DNA of 64,000 nt from CAZDXB01 sp964509335 (GCA_964509335.1 CAZDXB010000015.1:14560-78559); one strand, 5' to 3'. Positions 18,362 to 27,670 are shown, numbered from the stretch's first letter. Notes: a model not told the origin generated them from the letters alone. Numbers and translations are program-made.

Positions 18362-19534
18362 TCAAATTAATAAAATATAAGCGGCGATTGCGTATAACGC
18401 GTAAAAATAATACTTTTTCAATCTAGGGAATTTGTTGATAGACATTTCGTATAAATAGACCAAAAGCAAGCAAAAAATAATCAACGATAAAGCGATTATC
18501 AGGGTCGAAGCAAAGGGCAGGGTTTTTTTATAAATGGTAGCTAAACTTCCGAAGAAATGCGAGCCGTATAGAATTACCAAGTGCAAAATATATATAAACA
18601 AAGCTCTTTTACCGAAAAGAATATAGAAATAAGAAAGCTTTTTCGTCAGCTTAAAAAACGCCGCGCAGCAAGACAGCCCGACTAAAACGAAGCCCACTTG
18701 ATAAATTATAACGCCGGGATTAGCCCGGAAAGAGGACTCGTATCCTAAGTAAGCTATAATCGCTTTTATTCCGTATCCAGCCAAAACTATAATCGCGCCG
18801 AAAGAAATAAATCTTTTTAAAATGAAATCAACTCTCTCCGCCCGTTCAATATCTTTGAGAAGGACGCCGATATACAATCCGTAAAACATAAACGCCGCGT
18901 AGGGGAATACCGGAAACAGCGAGCCACTCTCAAAGGATAAATAAGCCGCTATCGCTTGCGGAAGATAATCAAACCAATTAATTGAATGAACGAAGGGCGA
19001 AAGAACGGTAATAACCAGAGCGACAACCAAAGCGGAACTTTTAAGCGCTTTGTCCGTCCTCGTCAATAAATACAAAGCGAGAACCATTAAAAGCGAAATA
19101 CCAATCAGTTGCAATATATTAGCTCTCAAGAAAATAGGCCAGTATCGGCTCTCAATAAAAGGCAAATCCCACACGTTAGCGGCGGGAAACATTAATAAAT
19201 ACCCGATAAAAATCAGCGTTAAAGCCATTCGAACGCGTTTTACGGTAATCCGCGATAGCAACTTACCGTTCTCGTCTCTTTTGTTGGCGAAAACGTGCGC
19301 CGCTCCGGATATAGTTAAGAAGACCGGCGCGGTAAAGCCTCTTAGAAAATGCCATATCGACCAAGGAAAAACGTCGATATTCAGCCACTCCCTCGAAGCG
19401 AGAGCGTCGATTGTATGCCCTTGTATCATCAGCAGCATCGCGACAAAACGCGCTAAATCCAAAACGACGACGCGCTTTGTAGAAACGCCGACTTTAGCCC
19501 AATCCGGTCTTATATATCCGTCAGCTTCGTTCAT
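18362..19534 (-). CDS. DUF1624/HGSNAT-type membrane acyltransferase-like protein
   Basis: A 390-residue protein with about ten membrane helices. The opening RVVVLDLARFVAMLLMIQGH followed by FTAPVFLTISGAAHVFA matches the DUF1624/heparan-alpha-glucosaminide N-acetyltransferase catalytic family. Those proteins move acetyl groups across a membrane onto amino sugars or other acceptors. The His in IQGHT corresponds to the conserved membrane-face histidine. The start codon overlaps the stop of the upstream kinase-like gene (ATGA, 4 bases), so the pair is translationally coupled. The acceptor is unknown; a role in envelope glycan acetylation is inference. Confidence 0.75.
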   Translation of the reverse strand: MNEADGYIRPDWAKVGVSTKRVVVLDLARFVAMLLMIQGHTIDALASREWLNIDVFPWSIWHFLRGFTAPVFLTISGAAHVFANKRDENGKLLSRITVKRVRMALTLIFIGYLLMFPAANVWDLPFIESRYWPIFLRANILQLIGISLLMVLALYLLTRTDKALKSSALVVALVITVLSPFVHSINWFDYLPQAIAAYLSFESGSLFPVFPYAAFMFYGLYIGVLLKDIERAERVDFILKRFISFGAIIVLAGYGIKAIIAYLGYESSFRANPGVIIYQVGFVLVGLSCCAAFFKLTKKLSYFYILFGKRALFIYILHLVILYGSHFFGSLATIYKKTLPFASTLIIALSLIIFCLLLVYLYEMSINKFPRLKKYYFYALYAIAAYILLI

Positions 19535-20526
19535 ACTTTACTTTTTTTGCCCTTGCCTTGAGGAAACTCGTTTTCAAGCATTTCACGATAATCGTCGTAT
19601 AATTCGTCTATTCCGGTATAAAACTCAGCCGGTTTAATTGTAAAATGCCGTAAAATGCTAGCTAATTTATCGGGGATATACGGAAATAACTTTTGTAAAT
19701 CCATCACTCGATAATTATAAAAAGCCGAACCGTCTTCAGGCGTTAAATTCGCTTTTGTTTTGTCGTCGAAATCGTCGGACTTCATAACCCTTTTAAAAGT
19801 AATAATGCCTTTAGCTACGGCGTAACAAATAATATTGCCAAGACTCCAAAGGTCGAAGTCCGAAACGTCCTGATTCAAATCAAAATCAATCCATCTAAAT
19901 CGCTTGCTTTTTGAATCTATAAATATATGGTCGTTTCTTATATCGCCGTGGCAAAATCCTTTTTTATGTAAAAATCTAATCGCCTCTACGCTATCGAGCA
20001 AATTCCATAAAATAATTGGCAAATCTTCCTCGAAATATCTTTTATGGCTTTTGTTTATCAAGGGGACGTACCTGAAAAAAGCCTCCCCTTTTATATAATC
20101 AATTATCCTAACGTTATTGCCGGCTTCGTCCGTAAACGAATAGCCCTGCATAAAGCGTTTATCGCCTTTCGTCAAACTCAAAACTTCGCTTTCTTTTAGC
20201 GGCTCGCGATAACATCTAATCTTGAAAATGCTAATATGAACGTGGAATTCCTCGTAGAAAACCGTCTTGATGATTTTCTCTTTTCCAGTCGATAAATCGA
20301 TAGCGTGGAAAACCCAGTATTTGGGCTGGTCGTCGATGCCGAATCGCGGCTCTCTCATATTTCCCATAACAACGTAATCGCGCTGGCAATCGGGCAGGCG
20401 AATAACGTCGCCTCGGATTATACGCATCCAATCGGTGGTGTCCGTAATGATTTTCATCCGCGCGAGCTTGGGCTTCCAACCAAGAAGCTTATGTATTTTT
20501 TCGGCGAGTTGAACTTTTTCAGACAT
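19531..20526 (-). CDS. Protein-kinase-fold/APH-like phosphotransferase
   Basis: A 331-residue cytoplasmic protein with kinase-fold hallmarks. The catalytic loop is HGDIRNDHIFID (Asp195, Asn198) and the metal-binding motif is WIDFD at 212-216, so DFG is replaced by DFD. HGD...IDFD is more like aminoglycoside phosphotransferase/RIO-type kinases than Hanks-type HRD...DFG kinases. The N-terminal 80 residues form a separate strand-rich segment. There is no membrane helix. It overlaps the downstream membrane acyltransferase by 4 bases, suggesting they act on one pathway. The substrate could be a protein or a small molecule. Confidence 0.7.
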   Translation of the reverse strand: MSEKVQLAEKIHKLLGWKPKLARMKIITDTTDWMRIIRGDVIRLPDCQRDYVVMGNMREPRFGIDDQPKYWVFHAIDLSTGKEKIIKTVFYEEFHVHISIFKIRCYREPLKESEVLSLTKGDKRFMQGYSFTDEAGNNVRIIDYIKGEAFFRYVPLINKSHKRYFEEDLPIILWNLLDSVEAIRFLHKKGFCHGDIRNDHIFIDSKSKRFRWIDFDLNQDVSDFDLWSLGNIICYAVAKGIITFKRVMKSDDFDDKTKANLTPEDGSAFYNYRVMDLQKLFPYIPDKLASILRHFTIKPAEFYTGIDELYDDYREMLENEFPQGKGKKSKV

Positions 20527-20557
20527 AGGTTCACGCTAATCTTGATTCAAAGGATTG

Positions 20558-21706
20558 TTAAAGGTTTTGCATTAGACGTTTAAAAGTATTGAGATTATGA
20601 ATCTCGGAAAAATAATCTAGCAAGTTAATATATCTCTCTTTTCCTCCGCTAGTTAACCAATAATTTCCGTCCGTTATCCAATAAAATTCGTAGCCTTCTT
20701 TCTTTGTTTTTATAAAATTCTTTAAGTCTATGTATTCATTTTGATTAATGCCAATTTTAGTTCCAGAGGTAGAATAGAAATTCATTTCAAACAAATGCTT
20801 AGGTTTATAATTTTTAAAAATTATCAAATCGAATCTTTTGAGCTTTCCGTCCTTGGGTTTAATAACATCCTCTACATAACGTTCGGTGCAAAACAAATGG
20901 TCGTTTTTAGAATATAACTTTGACAACTCTTTTCCGCTTTCTTCGTTCAAAGTTTTAATATTTCTGCCGTCAAGCTCTTCGTCTATACATTTAAATCCTT
21001 TAGAATCCAAAACTTCTACTGTTTTCTTCTTCAAGTATTCGCCGTGAAGGTATTTAGAGTCTATTGGCCTACGTTTATTTTTTAAGAATTGTTTTATATT
21101 GACGCCGCCCAAATATGAATTCAGATTGAAATTTTTCAATAAATAGTTCGATATCCTATAAGAAATATCGATAAACTCTTTTTTAGACATTCTATCAAAA
21201 GCCGCTCGATAATCCCTTGATATCCTTTTAATATAATTCGTTACCGCCAATTTGAAATGAGCAATTATATAAGGCAATTTATACTCGCTTATATTCGCAA
21301 TTAAATTATCAAAATCTTGCTCGTCTTTAAAAGTTCTGAAAAAAGTTTTTCTTAAGCCTTCGTCGTTCTCTAAATTTAATACCATATATTCATAAACGGC
21401 ATTGAGATTTGTTGTATTCAATCTGGAAATATCAAAGAAGAAATGTATTAGCTGAACGTTCGTGAAACGTAATAACTGAAAGATTTCTTCAAAAACAATT
21501 AAAGCCTTGGGACGATTGTATAGGAGTTTTGATAAATCGTTTATCGTCCAAGTCTTTGATTCCTCTAGTATATTAATCTCCTCTCTATAATCATCTAAGT
21601 CAAAATGGGGTTCTTTAAACTCTTTCTGAATCAATTCGAGAAAAGAAATTTTTGAGGAAAATTCATAATATCTGCTTTCTCTCTCTTGAAATTGTCTTTG
21701 GTTCAT
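20558..21706 (-). CDS. DpnII-family type II restriction endonuclease
   Basis: A 382-residue protein whose last 110 residues match the DpnII family. They contain RFDLIIFKN, then FEMNFYSTSGTK, then YEFYWITDGNYWL, and end with NLNTFKRLMQNL. Asp293 and Glu307 (with Asn309) are placed as the PD-(D/E)xK-type active site. DpnII and its known relatives cut GATC, so GATC is the predicted site. It is about 90 residues longer than DpnII, with a longer helical N-terminus. It starts two bases after the methyltransferase stop, so the pair is coupled. By eye it is more AT-rich than its neighbours, consistent with acquisition. Confidence 0.8.
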   Translation of the reverse strand: MNQRQFQERESRYYEFSSKISFLELIQKEFKEPHFDLDDYREEINILEESKTWTINDLSKLLYNRPKALIVFEEIFQLLRFTNVQLIHFFFDISRLNTTNLNAVYEYMVLNLENDEGLRKTFFRTFKDEQDFDNLIANISEYKLPYIIAHFKLAVTNYIKRISRDYRAAFDRMSKKEFIDISYRISNYLLKNFNLNSYLGGVNIKQFLKNKRRPIDSKYLHGEYLKKKTVEVLDSKGFKCIDEELDGRNIKTLNEESGKELSKLYSKNDHLFCTERYVEDVIKPKDGKLKRFDLIIFKNYKPKHLFEMNFYSTSGTKIGINQNEYIDLKNFIKTKKEGYEFYWITDGNYWLTSGGKERYINLLDYFSEIHNLNTFKRLMQNL

Positions 21707-21708
21707 AG

Positions 21709-22623
21709 TTAATATAGCGTTAATTGTTCGTCAACGTCTTTATATCTTTGAATAGTTACGTCTAAATGCTTCTTGTCAATTTCGATTCCAATATATTTTC
21801 TGTTCCCTATTTTTTTGGAAGCTATACCCGTGGTTCCGCTTCCGTTAAAAGGATCAAAAATTATATCCCCGTCGTTAGTAGAAGCGAGTATAATTCTCAA
21901 TAGCAAATCAACCGGTTTTTGAGTTGGGTGCTTTCCATATTTTTTTTCGTCTGGACGAGGCGTATTAATAGCCCAAACCGATCTCATTTGTTTATTTTCA
22001 TTCTTTAGTTTATCGTTTGGGTAAGAGCCTTTTTTCATAAGTTCGTAGTTGAAAATATGCCTGCTTTTCTTATCCTTTCGCGCCCAAATTAAATTCTCGT
22101 GACTTGCCGCGAATACAGTGCAACTCAAATTAGGAGCGGCGTTTGGCTTATACCAAACGATGTCGTTTAAAATATGATAGTCCATTTTTTGCAAAAGATA
22201 ACCGCATTGGTATATAGAATGATAAGTGCCGCTTATCCAAATAGAACCAGTAGGTTTCAAAATTCTTTTAGACTCTTCGATCCAAGCTTTGTGAAATTTC
22301 AAATCTGCTTCAAATCCGTCGCTTTTATCCCAAACGCCTTTATTTACTGAAACCATTCTACCCGCGTAACAAGTAAATCCGTCGTTTGATAATTTATAAG
22401 GGGGATCGGCGTATATCATATCAAAATAATCGTCGGGAAACTTAGACATTACTTTTAAACAATCCTCGTTATACAAGCAAGTGTCTTCAGTTTTGAAATA
22501 GGGCTTTACTTTTTCTTTATCTTCAATTGATTTCTCGGTTGCGTAGTGAATCAATTCTTCAAAAACAAATTCCTTCGTCTCCTCGTTGGAATATATTGTA
22601 TTGTTTTTCTTCTTGTCCTTCAT
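21709..22623 (-). CDS. Type II DNA adenine methyltransferase, beta class, DpnA/HindIII-like
   Basis: A 304-residue N6-adenine methyltransferase. Motif IV DPPY is at 73-76, followed by the family signature KLSNDGFTCYAGRMVSVNKG. WISGTYHSIYQCG and APNLSC follow, then KHPTQKPVDLLLRIILAST and motif I FDPFNGSGTTG at 256-266. The catalytic motif precedes the SAM-binding motif, which defines the beta class. The closest remembered relatives are M.DpnIIB (DpnA) and HindIII-type enzymes. It should protect the host from the adjacent nuclease. The classical DpnII system has a second methyltransferase (DpnM); none is seen here. Confidence 0.88.
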   Translation of the reverse strand: MKDKKKNNTIYSNEETKEFVFEELIHYATEKSIEDKEKVKPYFKTEDTCLYNEDCLKVMSKFPDDYFDMIYADPPYKLSNDGFTCYAGRMVSVNKGVWDKSDGFEADLKFHKAWIEESKRILKPTGSIWISGTYHSIYQCGYLLQKMDYHILNDIVWYKPNAAPNLSCTVFAASHENLIWARKDKKSRHIFNYELMKKGSYPNDKLKNENKQMRSVWAINTPRPDEKKYGKHPTQKPVDLLLRIILASTNDGDIIFDPFNGSGTTGIASKKIGNRKYIGIEIDKKHLDVTIQRYKDVDEQLTLY

Positions 22624-22704
22624 TAAAATGCCTATTATTATCTAATTAGAATCTTCATTATACAAAATTATACAAATTTTTATAACTAGTAATAAAAAAC
22701 CCCC

Positions 22705-23433
22705 CTATAAATCCCCGCCTTGCGGTCTTAAAACTATTTCTTCGACCATCAACTTGTCATTGACGCATAGTTCGACTACTTTCGAGACAGCTTCGGCGAC
22801 GTCCTCCGCTCGCATCATTCGGTCTGCGAACTTCTCCCTTACCTTTTCGTCCCAAATTTCTGTCGCCGTAGCGCCCGGGAAAACATCGACTATCTTTATT
22901 CCTTTGTCTCTCACCTCTACGCGCAGAGAAGCGTCCATCGCCAAAACCGCCGACTTTGTCGCGGCGTACAAAGAAGAGCCCGGCAAAGCCGTCTTTATCG
23001 CCACCGACAATATATTAATAATGCCGCCGCTCTGCTTCTCAATCATATCGTCCAAAACTGTTTTCATTAGCAAAAAAACGCTTCGGTAGTTCGCGTCGTT
23101 CATTTTGTCAAAATCCTCTACGCTCATCTTCTGGAACGAGCCGAAAATTCCTATTCCGGCGTTGTTGATTAAAATATCCACGCCGTCCATTGAAGCTTTG
23201 ATTTTCTGGTAAATCCTCTTTATATCATTTTCGGATTTAATATCAAACGGCAGAAAAAACACTTTCGGATACTCGGCGAACTCGGGCATAACTTTTTTCA
23301 TCGTATCAGAACTTGACGAACTGAGAATCAAAGTCGCTTCAGTTTCTCTTAGCTTTCGCGCAATAGCCGCGCCAATCCCTCTGCTAGCTCCCGTAATCCA
23401 TACTTTCTTGCCTCTCAGAGAACTTTTTTCCAT
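22705..23433 (-). CDS. Short-chain dehydrogenase/reductase
   Basis: A 242-residue classical SDR. The cofactor site is TGASRGIGAAIA near residue 14, the structural NNAG motif is near 90, and the catalytic Ser and YxxxK are in SVAIKTALPGSSLYAATKSA around 145-165. The downstream sequence VDVFPGATATEIW fits the family. The substrate cannot be deduced. It is divergent from folC across a 69-base gap. Confidence 0.85.
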   Translation of the reverse strand: MEKSSLRGKKVWITGASRGIGAAIARKLRETEATLILSSSSSDTMKKVMPEFAEYPKVFFLPFDIKSENDIKRIYQKIKASMDGVDILINNAGIGIFGSFQKMSVEDFDKMNDANYRSVFLLMKTVLDDMIEKQSGGIINILSVAIKTALPGSSLYAATKSAVLAMDASLRVEVRDKGIKIVDVFPGATATEIWDEKVREKFADRMMRAEDVAEAVSKVVELCVNDKLMVEEIVLRPQGGDL

Positions 23434-23464
23434 AAAATCTCCCGCGTAAATAAAAACAATTTCC

Positions 23465-23472
23465 TAACTTTG
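23465..23472 (+). promoter_or_regulatory. Possible -7 element for folC
   Basis: TAACTTTG matches TAnnTTTG about 30 bases upstream of the folC ATG in a 69-base divergent gap. No clear -33 element is visible. Confidence 0.35.
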
Positions 23473-23502
23473 TTTCAGAGAATTATATCAGTTTAAAAAA
23501 TT

Positions 23503-24816
23503 ATGGCGACAAAAGAAAAGGATAAAACGGAAAAAATTTTGGAGCGTCTCTTTTCGCTTAGACGTTTCGGGATAAAACCCGGTTTGGGCAGAACGCGCAA
23601 ACTCCTCGAAACGACTGGCAATCCACAGAATAAATTTCCTTCGATTCACGTAGCCGGCACAAACGGCAAAGGCGCCGTTTGCTCGCTGTTGGCTTCCGTA
23701 TTGTCTAACGCCGGATATAAAACGGGACTATACACTTCGCCTCACATATCGAGATTCAACGAAAGAATAAAAATAAACGGCGCGGAGATAAGCGACAAAG
23801 AAATCATAAGATTAGCTGAAAAATATCTGGAAGCTCAGAAAAAAATTGGAGCGACATTTTTTGAAACGACAACCGCTATGGCTTTCGACTACTTCGCCGA
23901 TAACAAAGTCGATATCGCCGTAGTCGAAACGGGAATGGGCGGCAGATTCGACTCGACAAACGTATTATATCCAATTCTATCTATTATCGCCTCCATTGAT
24001 TTGGACCATAGAAGATACTTAGGCGAAACATTAGCTCAGATAGCGAACGAAAAAGCCGGAATAATAAAAAGCGGCGCAGATACTATTATTTCCGACGACA
24101 ACCCAAATATTAGAACCGTTTTTACCGAAAAAGCAAAGAAGAGGAAATCGAAAATTCACTTCTGCTCCGATTTTTGTTCTTCTGAAAACGTTTCTTGTAA
24201 CGGCGATTTTACGATGACTCTCGACGTTAAGATAAATAAGCAAAAGTACGAGAACATAAAATCCGACATCCCCGGGGAAGGTCAAATCAAAAACATTTTC
24301 GCCGCTCTGACGGCTTTCGAAATTCTTAAAGCTCAATTCCCCGTTTCGCGAGAGAGCGTTTTGAAAGGCTTGCGAACAATGAAAAAAAGAACCGGCTTCA
24401 GAGGCAGATTAGACTTAATACGCAAAGACCCGCCGCTAATTTTGGACGTAGGGCATAATCCCGGAGCCGTCGGAACATTAGTCAAAACAATTGAAAACTG
24501 CGGCTATAAATCATTGAGCTGGAACGTGATTTTCGCCGCTATGTCGGATAAAAACGCCGACGCTCTTTTGAATATCTTAAAGCCGCTAGCGTCCAAACTG
24601 ATATTGACTCAACCGAAAACAGATAGAGCTTTTTCCGCCGATGAACTAAAAGCCGTAGCGGAGAGACTCGGAATATCAAACGCGGAAGCCGTTCCCGACG
24701 TCGCGGAGGCCGTCTATATAACTTTGAAAGAAAACGCCCCTACTATAATCTCCGGCTCTTTTTTCTTAGCCGAAGAAGCGCTGCCGGCGCTTGAAAAAAT
24801 CGACAATAATAAATAA
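23503..24816 (+). CDS. folC: Bifunctional folylpolyglutamate synthase/dihydrofolate synthase
   Basis: A 437-residue cytoplasmic Mur-ligase-superfamily enzyme that joins glutamate to dihydropteroate and to folates using ATP. The P-loop is HVAGTNGKGAV around residue 50, followed by GLYTSPHISRFNERI. The central domain has VVETGMGGRFDSTN, then DLDHRRYLGETLAQIANEKAG, and a C-terminal ligase domain begins near LRTMKKRTGFRGR and LILDVGHNP. The length is normal. It is the first gene of a plus-strand run followed by purH (37-base gap), so both contribute to one-carbon and purine metabolism. Confidence 0.93.
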   Translation: MATKEKDKTEKILERLFSLRRFGIKPGLGRTRKLLETTGNPQNKFPSIHVAGTNGKGAVCSLLASVLSNAGYKTGLYTSPHISRFNERIKINGAEISDKEIIRLAEKYLEAQKKIGATFFETTTAMAFDYFADNKVDIAVVETGMGGRFDSTNVLYPILSIIASIDLDHRRYLGETLAQIANEKAGIIKSGADTIISDDNPNIRTVFTEKAKKRKSKIHFCSDFCSSENVSCNGDFTMTLDVKINKQKYENIKSDIPGEGQIKNIFAALTAFEILKAQFPVSRESVLKGLRTMKKRTGFRGRLDLIRKDPPLILDVGHNPGAVGTLVKTIENCGYKSLSWNVIFAAMSDKNADALLNILKPLASKLILTQPKTDRAFSADELKAVAERLGISNAEAVPDVAEAVYITLKENAPTIISGSFFLAEEALPALEKIDNNK

Positions 24817-24853
24817 TATTATTCGACCACTAAGTTTTATCGCAAAATAAATT

Positions 24854-26419
24854 ATGGGTATTATAATTATGAACGAAGCAAACAACTACAAAATTCAAAA
24901 AGCTTTAATATCGGTATCCAACAAAGACGGAATAGTCGAATTCGCCAAAGGACTTTCAGAATTAGGCGTAGAGATAACCTCCACCGGCGGCACCGCGAAA
25001 ACGCTAACCGACGCTGGCTTGAAAGTAACAAAAGTCGAAGAAATAACGGACTTCCCCGAAATAATGGACGGCAGAGTAAAAACGCTACATCCGAAAATCC
25101 ACGCCGGATTGCTCGGCAGATTGGACAATGGAAAGGACGTCGCGCAAATGAAAGAACTATCGCTCGATTCAATCGACTTGCTCGTCGTCAATCTATACCC
25201 ATTCGAGGAAACGCTTAAAAAAGGCTCTACTCACGACGAACTGATTGAAAAAATCGACATAGGAGGTCCCGCTATGCTTAGAGCGGCGGCAAAAAATTAC
25301 AAATGGACGGCGCCCGTCGTTAATCCCAAAAAATACGATAAAATTTTGGATGAATTAAAAAACAACGACTCAAAACTTTCGGAGGATTACAGGCGCTCTT
25401 TAGCGGAAGAAACCTTTTCTCACACGGCTTATTACGACTCCGTAATATCGGGTTACTTCAGAGAACATAATAAAAACGAAAATCCTGAAAAAATTACGTT
25501 TCCGGCGGTTTTAGAAAGCAAATTGCGCTACGGCGAGAACCCGCATCAAAACTCGCGCCTTTACGGCAACTTCGGCGATGTCTTCGAGAAACTACACGGC
25601 AAGGAGCTATCGCACAACAATATAATCGATATCGACGCGGCGGCGAAACTGATTTTGGAATTCGAGGAGCCTACCGTCGCAATCATTAAACACACGAATC
25701 CCTGCGGCGTAGGAACCGCCGACAATCTTAGCGAAGCATACGAAAAAGCTTTCGCCACCGACACGATGTCCCCCTTCGGCGGAATCATAGCCGTAAATCG
25801 AACTATCGACGAACAAACAGCCGAGACGATTCACAAACTATTCACCGAAGTAATAATCGCCCCCGAATTCAAAGACGAAGCGCTGGAAATATTAACAAAA
25901 AAGAAAAACAGAAGGCTAGTCGCCGCGGAATTCGCCAAACTCAGAGAGTCAATCAAATACGACTTAAAATCCGTCTCGGGAGGCTTCCTTATGCAGGACA
26001 GCGACAATATATTATACGACGAAGAAAAATTGAAAGTAGCGACGAAAAGACAGCCGAGCGAAAAGGAGATGAAATCCTTGCTCTTCGGTTGGAAAATCGT
26101 CAAACACGTGAAATCCAACGCAATCGTATATAATACAAACGACCGAACCTTAGGAATCGGAGCCGGACAAATGTCTAGAGTTGACTCGGCGCGAATCGCG
26201 GTCGAAAAAGCGAAGCAAATGGGACTTAGTTTAGAAGGCTCGACTATAGCTTCCGACGCTTTCTTCCCCTTCCCCGACGGACCATTGCAAGCTATAGAAG
26301 CGGGCGCGACCGCTATTATTCAACCCGGCGGCTCGGTTCGCGACGAAGAAGTTATAGCCGCCGTCGATGAAAAAGGCGCGGCGATGGTATTTACCGGAAT
26401 GAGACATTTTAAACATTAA
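24854..26419 (+). CDS. purH: Bifunctional AICAR formyltransferase/IMP cyclohydrolase
   Basis: A 521-residue enzyme for the last two steps of IMP synthesis: formylation of AICAR with 10-formyl-tetrahydrofolate, then ring closure. The N-terminal MGS-like IMP cyclohydrolase domain (IQKALISVSNKDGIVEFA, EITDFPEIMDGRVKTLHPKI) spans about 1-200. The transformylase domain follows (LRYGENPHQNS, AIIKHTNPCGVG, DGPLQAIEAGATAIIQPGGS). The first Met is at 24854; a second in-frame ATG at 24869 gives the more usual N-terminus and neither has a strong ribosome site. Length and motifs are complete. Confidence 0.95.
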   Translation: MGIIIMNEANNYKIQKALISVSNKDGIVEFAKGLSELGVEITSTGGTAKTLTDAGLKVTKVEEITDFPEIMDGRVKTLHPKIHAGLLGRLDNGKDVAQMKELSLDSIDLLVVNLYPFEETLKKGSTHDELIEKIDIGGPAMLRAAAKNYKWTAPVVNPKKYDKILDELKNNDSKLSEDYRRSLAEETFSHTAYYDSVISGYFREHNKNENPEKITFPAVLESKLRYGENPHQNSRLYGNFGDVFEKLHGKELSHNNIIDIDAAAKLILEFEEPTVAIIKHTNPCGVGTADNLSEAYEKAFATDTMSPFGGIIAVNRTIDEQTAETIHKLFTEVIIAPEFKDEALEILTKKKNRRLVAAEFAKLRESIKYDLKSVSGGFLMQDSDNILYDEEKLKVATKRQPSEKEMKSLLFGWKIVKHVKSNAIVYNTNDRTLGIGAGQMSRVDSARIAVEKAKQMGLSLEGSTIASDAFFPFPDGPLQAIEAGATAIIQPGGSVRDEEVIAAVDEKGAAMVFTGMRHFKH

Positions 26420-26433
26420 AAGACTGACAGAGA

Positions 26434-27036
26434 ATGGCTTTTACGTTTTTTTATAGAGATATACATACTATAGAACAAGCGGTGGAAAAATTCCTTCCGA
26501 TAGTTGACGGAAGGCAAAAGATTAAAATTTGGGACGCCGGCTGCGCCAACGGTCCCGAACCATACACTTTGCTTATACTTTTATCCGAAAGGATGAGCTA
26601 CTTCGCGTTCAAGAAAGTTCATTTGGACGCTACCGATATAGACGAGTCGAGCGCTTTCGGCGATATTATCAAAAACGGGATTTATTCTTACGACGAGATA
26701 AAGAGGATACCGATTACTATTCAGGAAAAGTATTTTTCAAAAGTTTCCGACGACAATAAATTCCTTATACACGAGAAAATCCGCTCAAAAATAAGTTTTT
26801 ACCAGAACGATTTGACTAAGCTGCAGCCGGTTAACTCCAATTACAATCTCATAATTTGTAAAAACGTTTTGCTGCACTTGTCGCCAAAGCAAAGAGTGGA
26901 AGTGATAAGAATGTTCCATCGGGTTTTGGACACAAAAGGCTTGCTCGTAACCGAGCAAACGCAAAAAATGCCCGAAGAGTTGAACTCCCTATTTGACCAC
27001 TTAGCTTCCGACGCGCAAATTTATATGAAGAAATAG
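26434..27036 (+). CDS. Short CheR-type SAM-dependent methyltransferase
   Basis: A 200-residue protein matching the catalytic domain of CheR protein-glutamate methyltransferases. The SAM site is DAGCANGPEPYTLLILL, then LDATDIDESSAFGDIIKNGI, then LIICKNVLLHLSPKQR. CheR normally has about 270-290 residues with an N-terminal helical domain that helps bind chemoreceptors. Here that domain is essentially absent and only about 35 residues precede motif I. It begins 14 bases after purH and is followed by an MBL-fold gene and CheW, so it may belong to a chemosensory set. A target other than a classical receptor is possible. Confidence 0.8.
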   Translation: MAFTFFYRDIHTIEQAVEKFLPIVDGRQKIKIWDAGCANGPEPYTLLILLSERMSYFAFKKVHLDATDIDESSAFGDIIKNGIYSYDEIKRIPITIQEKYFSKVSDDNKFLIHEKIRSKISFYQNDLTKLQPVNSNYNLIICKNVLLHLSPKQRVEVIRMFHRVLDTKGLLVTEQTQKMPEELNSLFDHLASDAQIYMKK

Positions 27037-27038
27037 CG

Positions 27039-27632
27039 ATGAGAGTTCAGATATTCAAAAATCCGAAAATCTACTCGAGCGTATTTTATTTGGTTCGAGG
27101 AGATTGGAACAAAATCGACGACGCAAACACCTTAATCGACGTCGGAACGGACGATTACGTTCTTAAAGCTATAGAGCCGATTCCCACGGGCGTCGGCAAA
27201 TCGAAAATCGAGCAAATCATATTGACCCACGAACACTTCGACCACGCTGCCGGCTTAAAATATATTTTACAGCTTTACAAGCCAAAAGTTTACGCTTTCA
27301 ACGATATAAAAGGCGTAACTCATAAAGCTTACGACGGACTGCGATTGCAAATAGCCGACAGAGAAGCTGAAATCTTTCACACTCCCGGACATTCCCACGA
27401 CTCAATCTGCGTTTTCGTGCCGGAAGAGAAAACTTTGTTTTCGGGCGACACTCCGCTCAACGTAAAATCGCCGGGCGGTTCGTATTCGCAAGCATACGTA
27501 GAATCTCTTGAGCGACTTGTATCCCTCGATATAACTAAAGTTTTTTCGGGACACGACGAACCTATTATTAATAACGCGAATAAAATTTTGCGCGAAACGT
27601 TAAAAAATGTTAAAATGAGTAAAATATTTTGA
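27039..27632 (+). CDS. Metallo-beta-lactamase-fold hydrolase
   Basis: A 197-residue MBL-fold protein. The metal-binding motif HxHxDH is present as ILTHEHFDHAAGL around residue 66, with the third-site His in FHTPGHSHDSICVF and the Asp in LFSGDTPL. The final His is in FSGHDEP. This fits the glyoxalase II-like/MBL hydrolase superfamily. It starts two bases after the CheR-type gene stops and precedes cheW by 38 bases, so it lies in a chemotaxis-like operon. Its substrate is unknown; flavin-containing MBL sensors are larger, so an oxygen-sensing role is not supported. Confidence 0.82.
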   Translation: MRVQIFKNPKIYSSVFYLVRGDWNKIDDANTLIDVGTDDYVLKAIEPIPTGVGKSKIEQIILTHEHFDHAAGLKYILQLYKPKVYAFNDIKGVTHKAYDGLRLQIADREAEIFHTPGHSHDSICVFVPEEKTLFSGDTPLNVKSPGGSYSQAYVESLERLVSLDITKVFSGHDEPIINNANKILRETLKNVKMSKIF

Positions 27633-27670
27633 AAATTTTTGAAGTAAAATAAAAACAAAGGCAGTTTATT

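Noticed and set aside
18362..19534. Acyltransferase-3 (OafA-type) O-acetylase
   Set aside because: The opening DLARFVAMLLMIQGH and the FTAPVFLTISG segment fit the DUF1624/HGSNAT family better.
19050..19637. Plus-strand open frame of 195 codons
   Set aside because: It is antisense to the membrane acyltransferase and kinase-like genes, whose protein families and ATGA overlap are convincing. Its translation resembles nothing.
27039..27632. MBL-fold gene as an antibiotic-resistance beta-lactamase
   Set aside because: The protein is short, has no signal peptide and lies in a chemotaxis-like operon; the fold covers many unrelated hydrolases.
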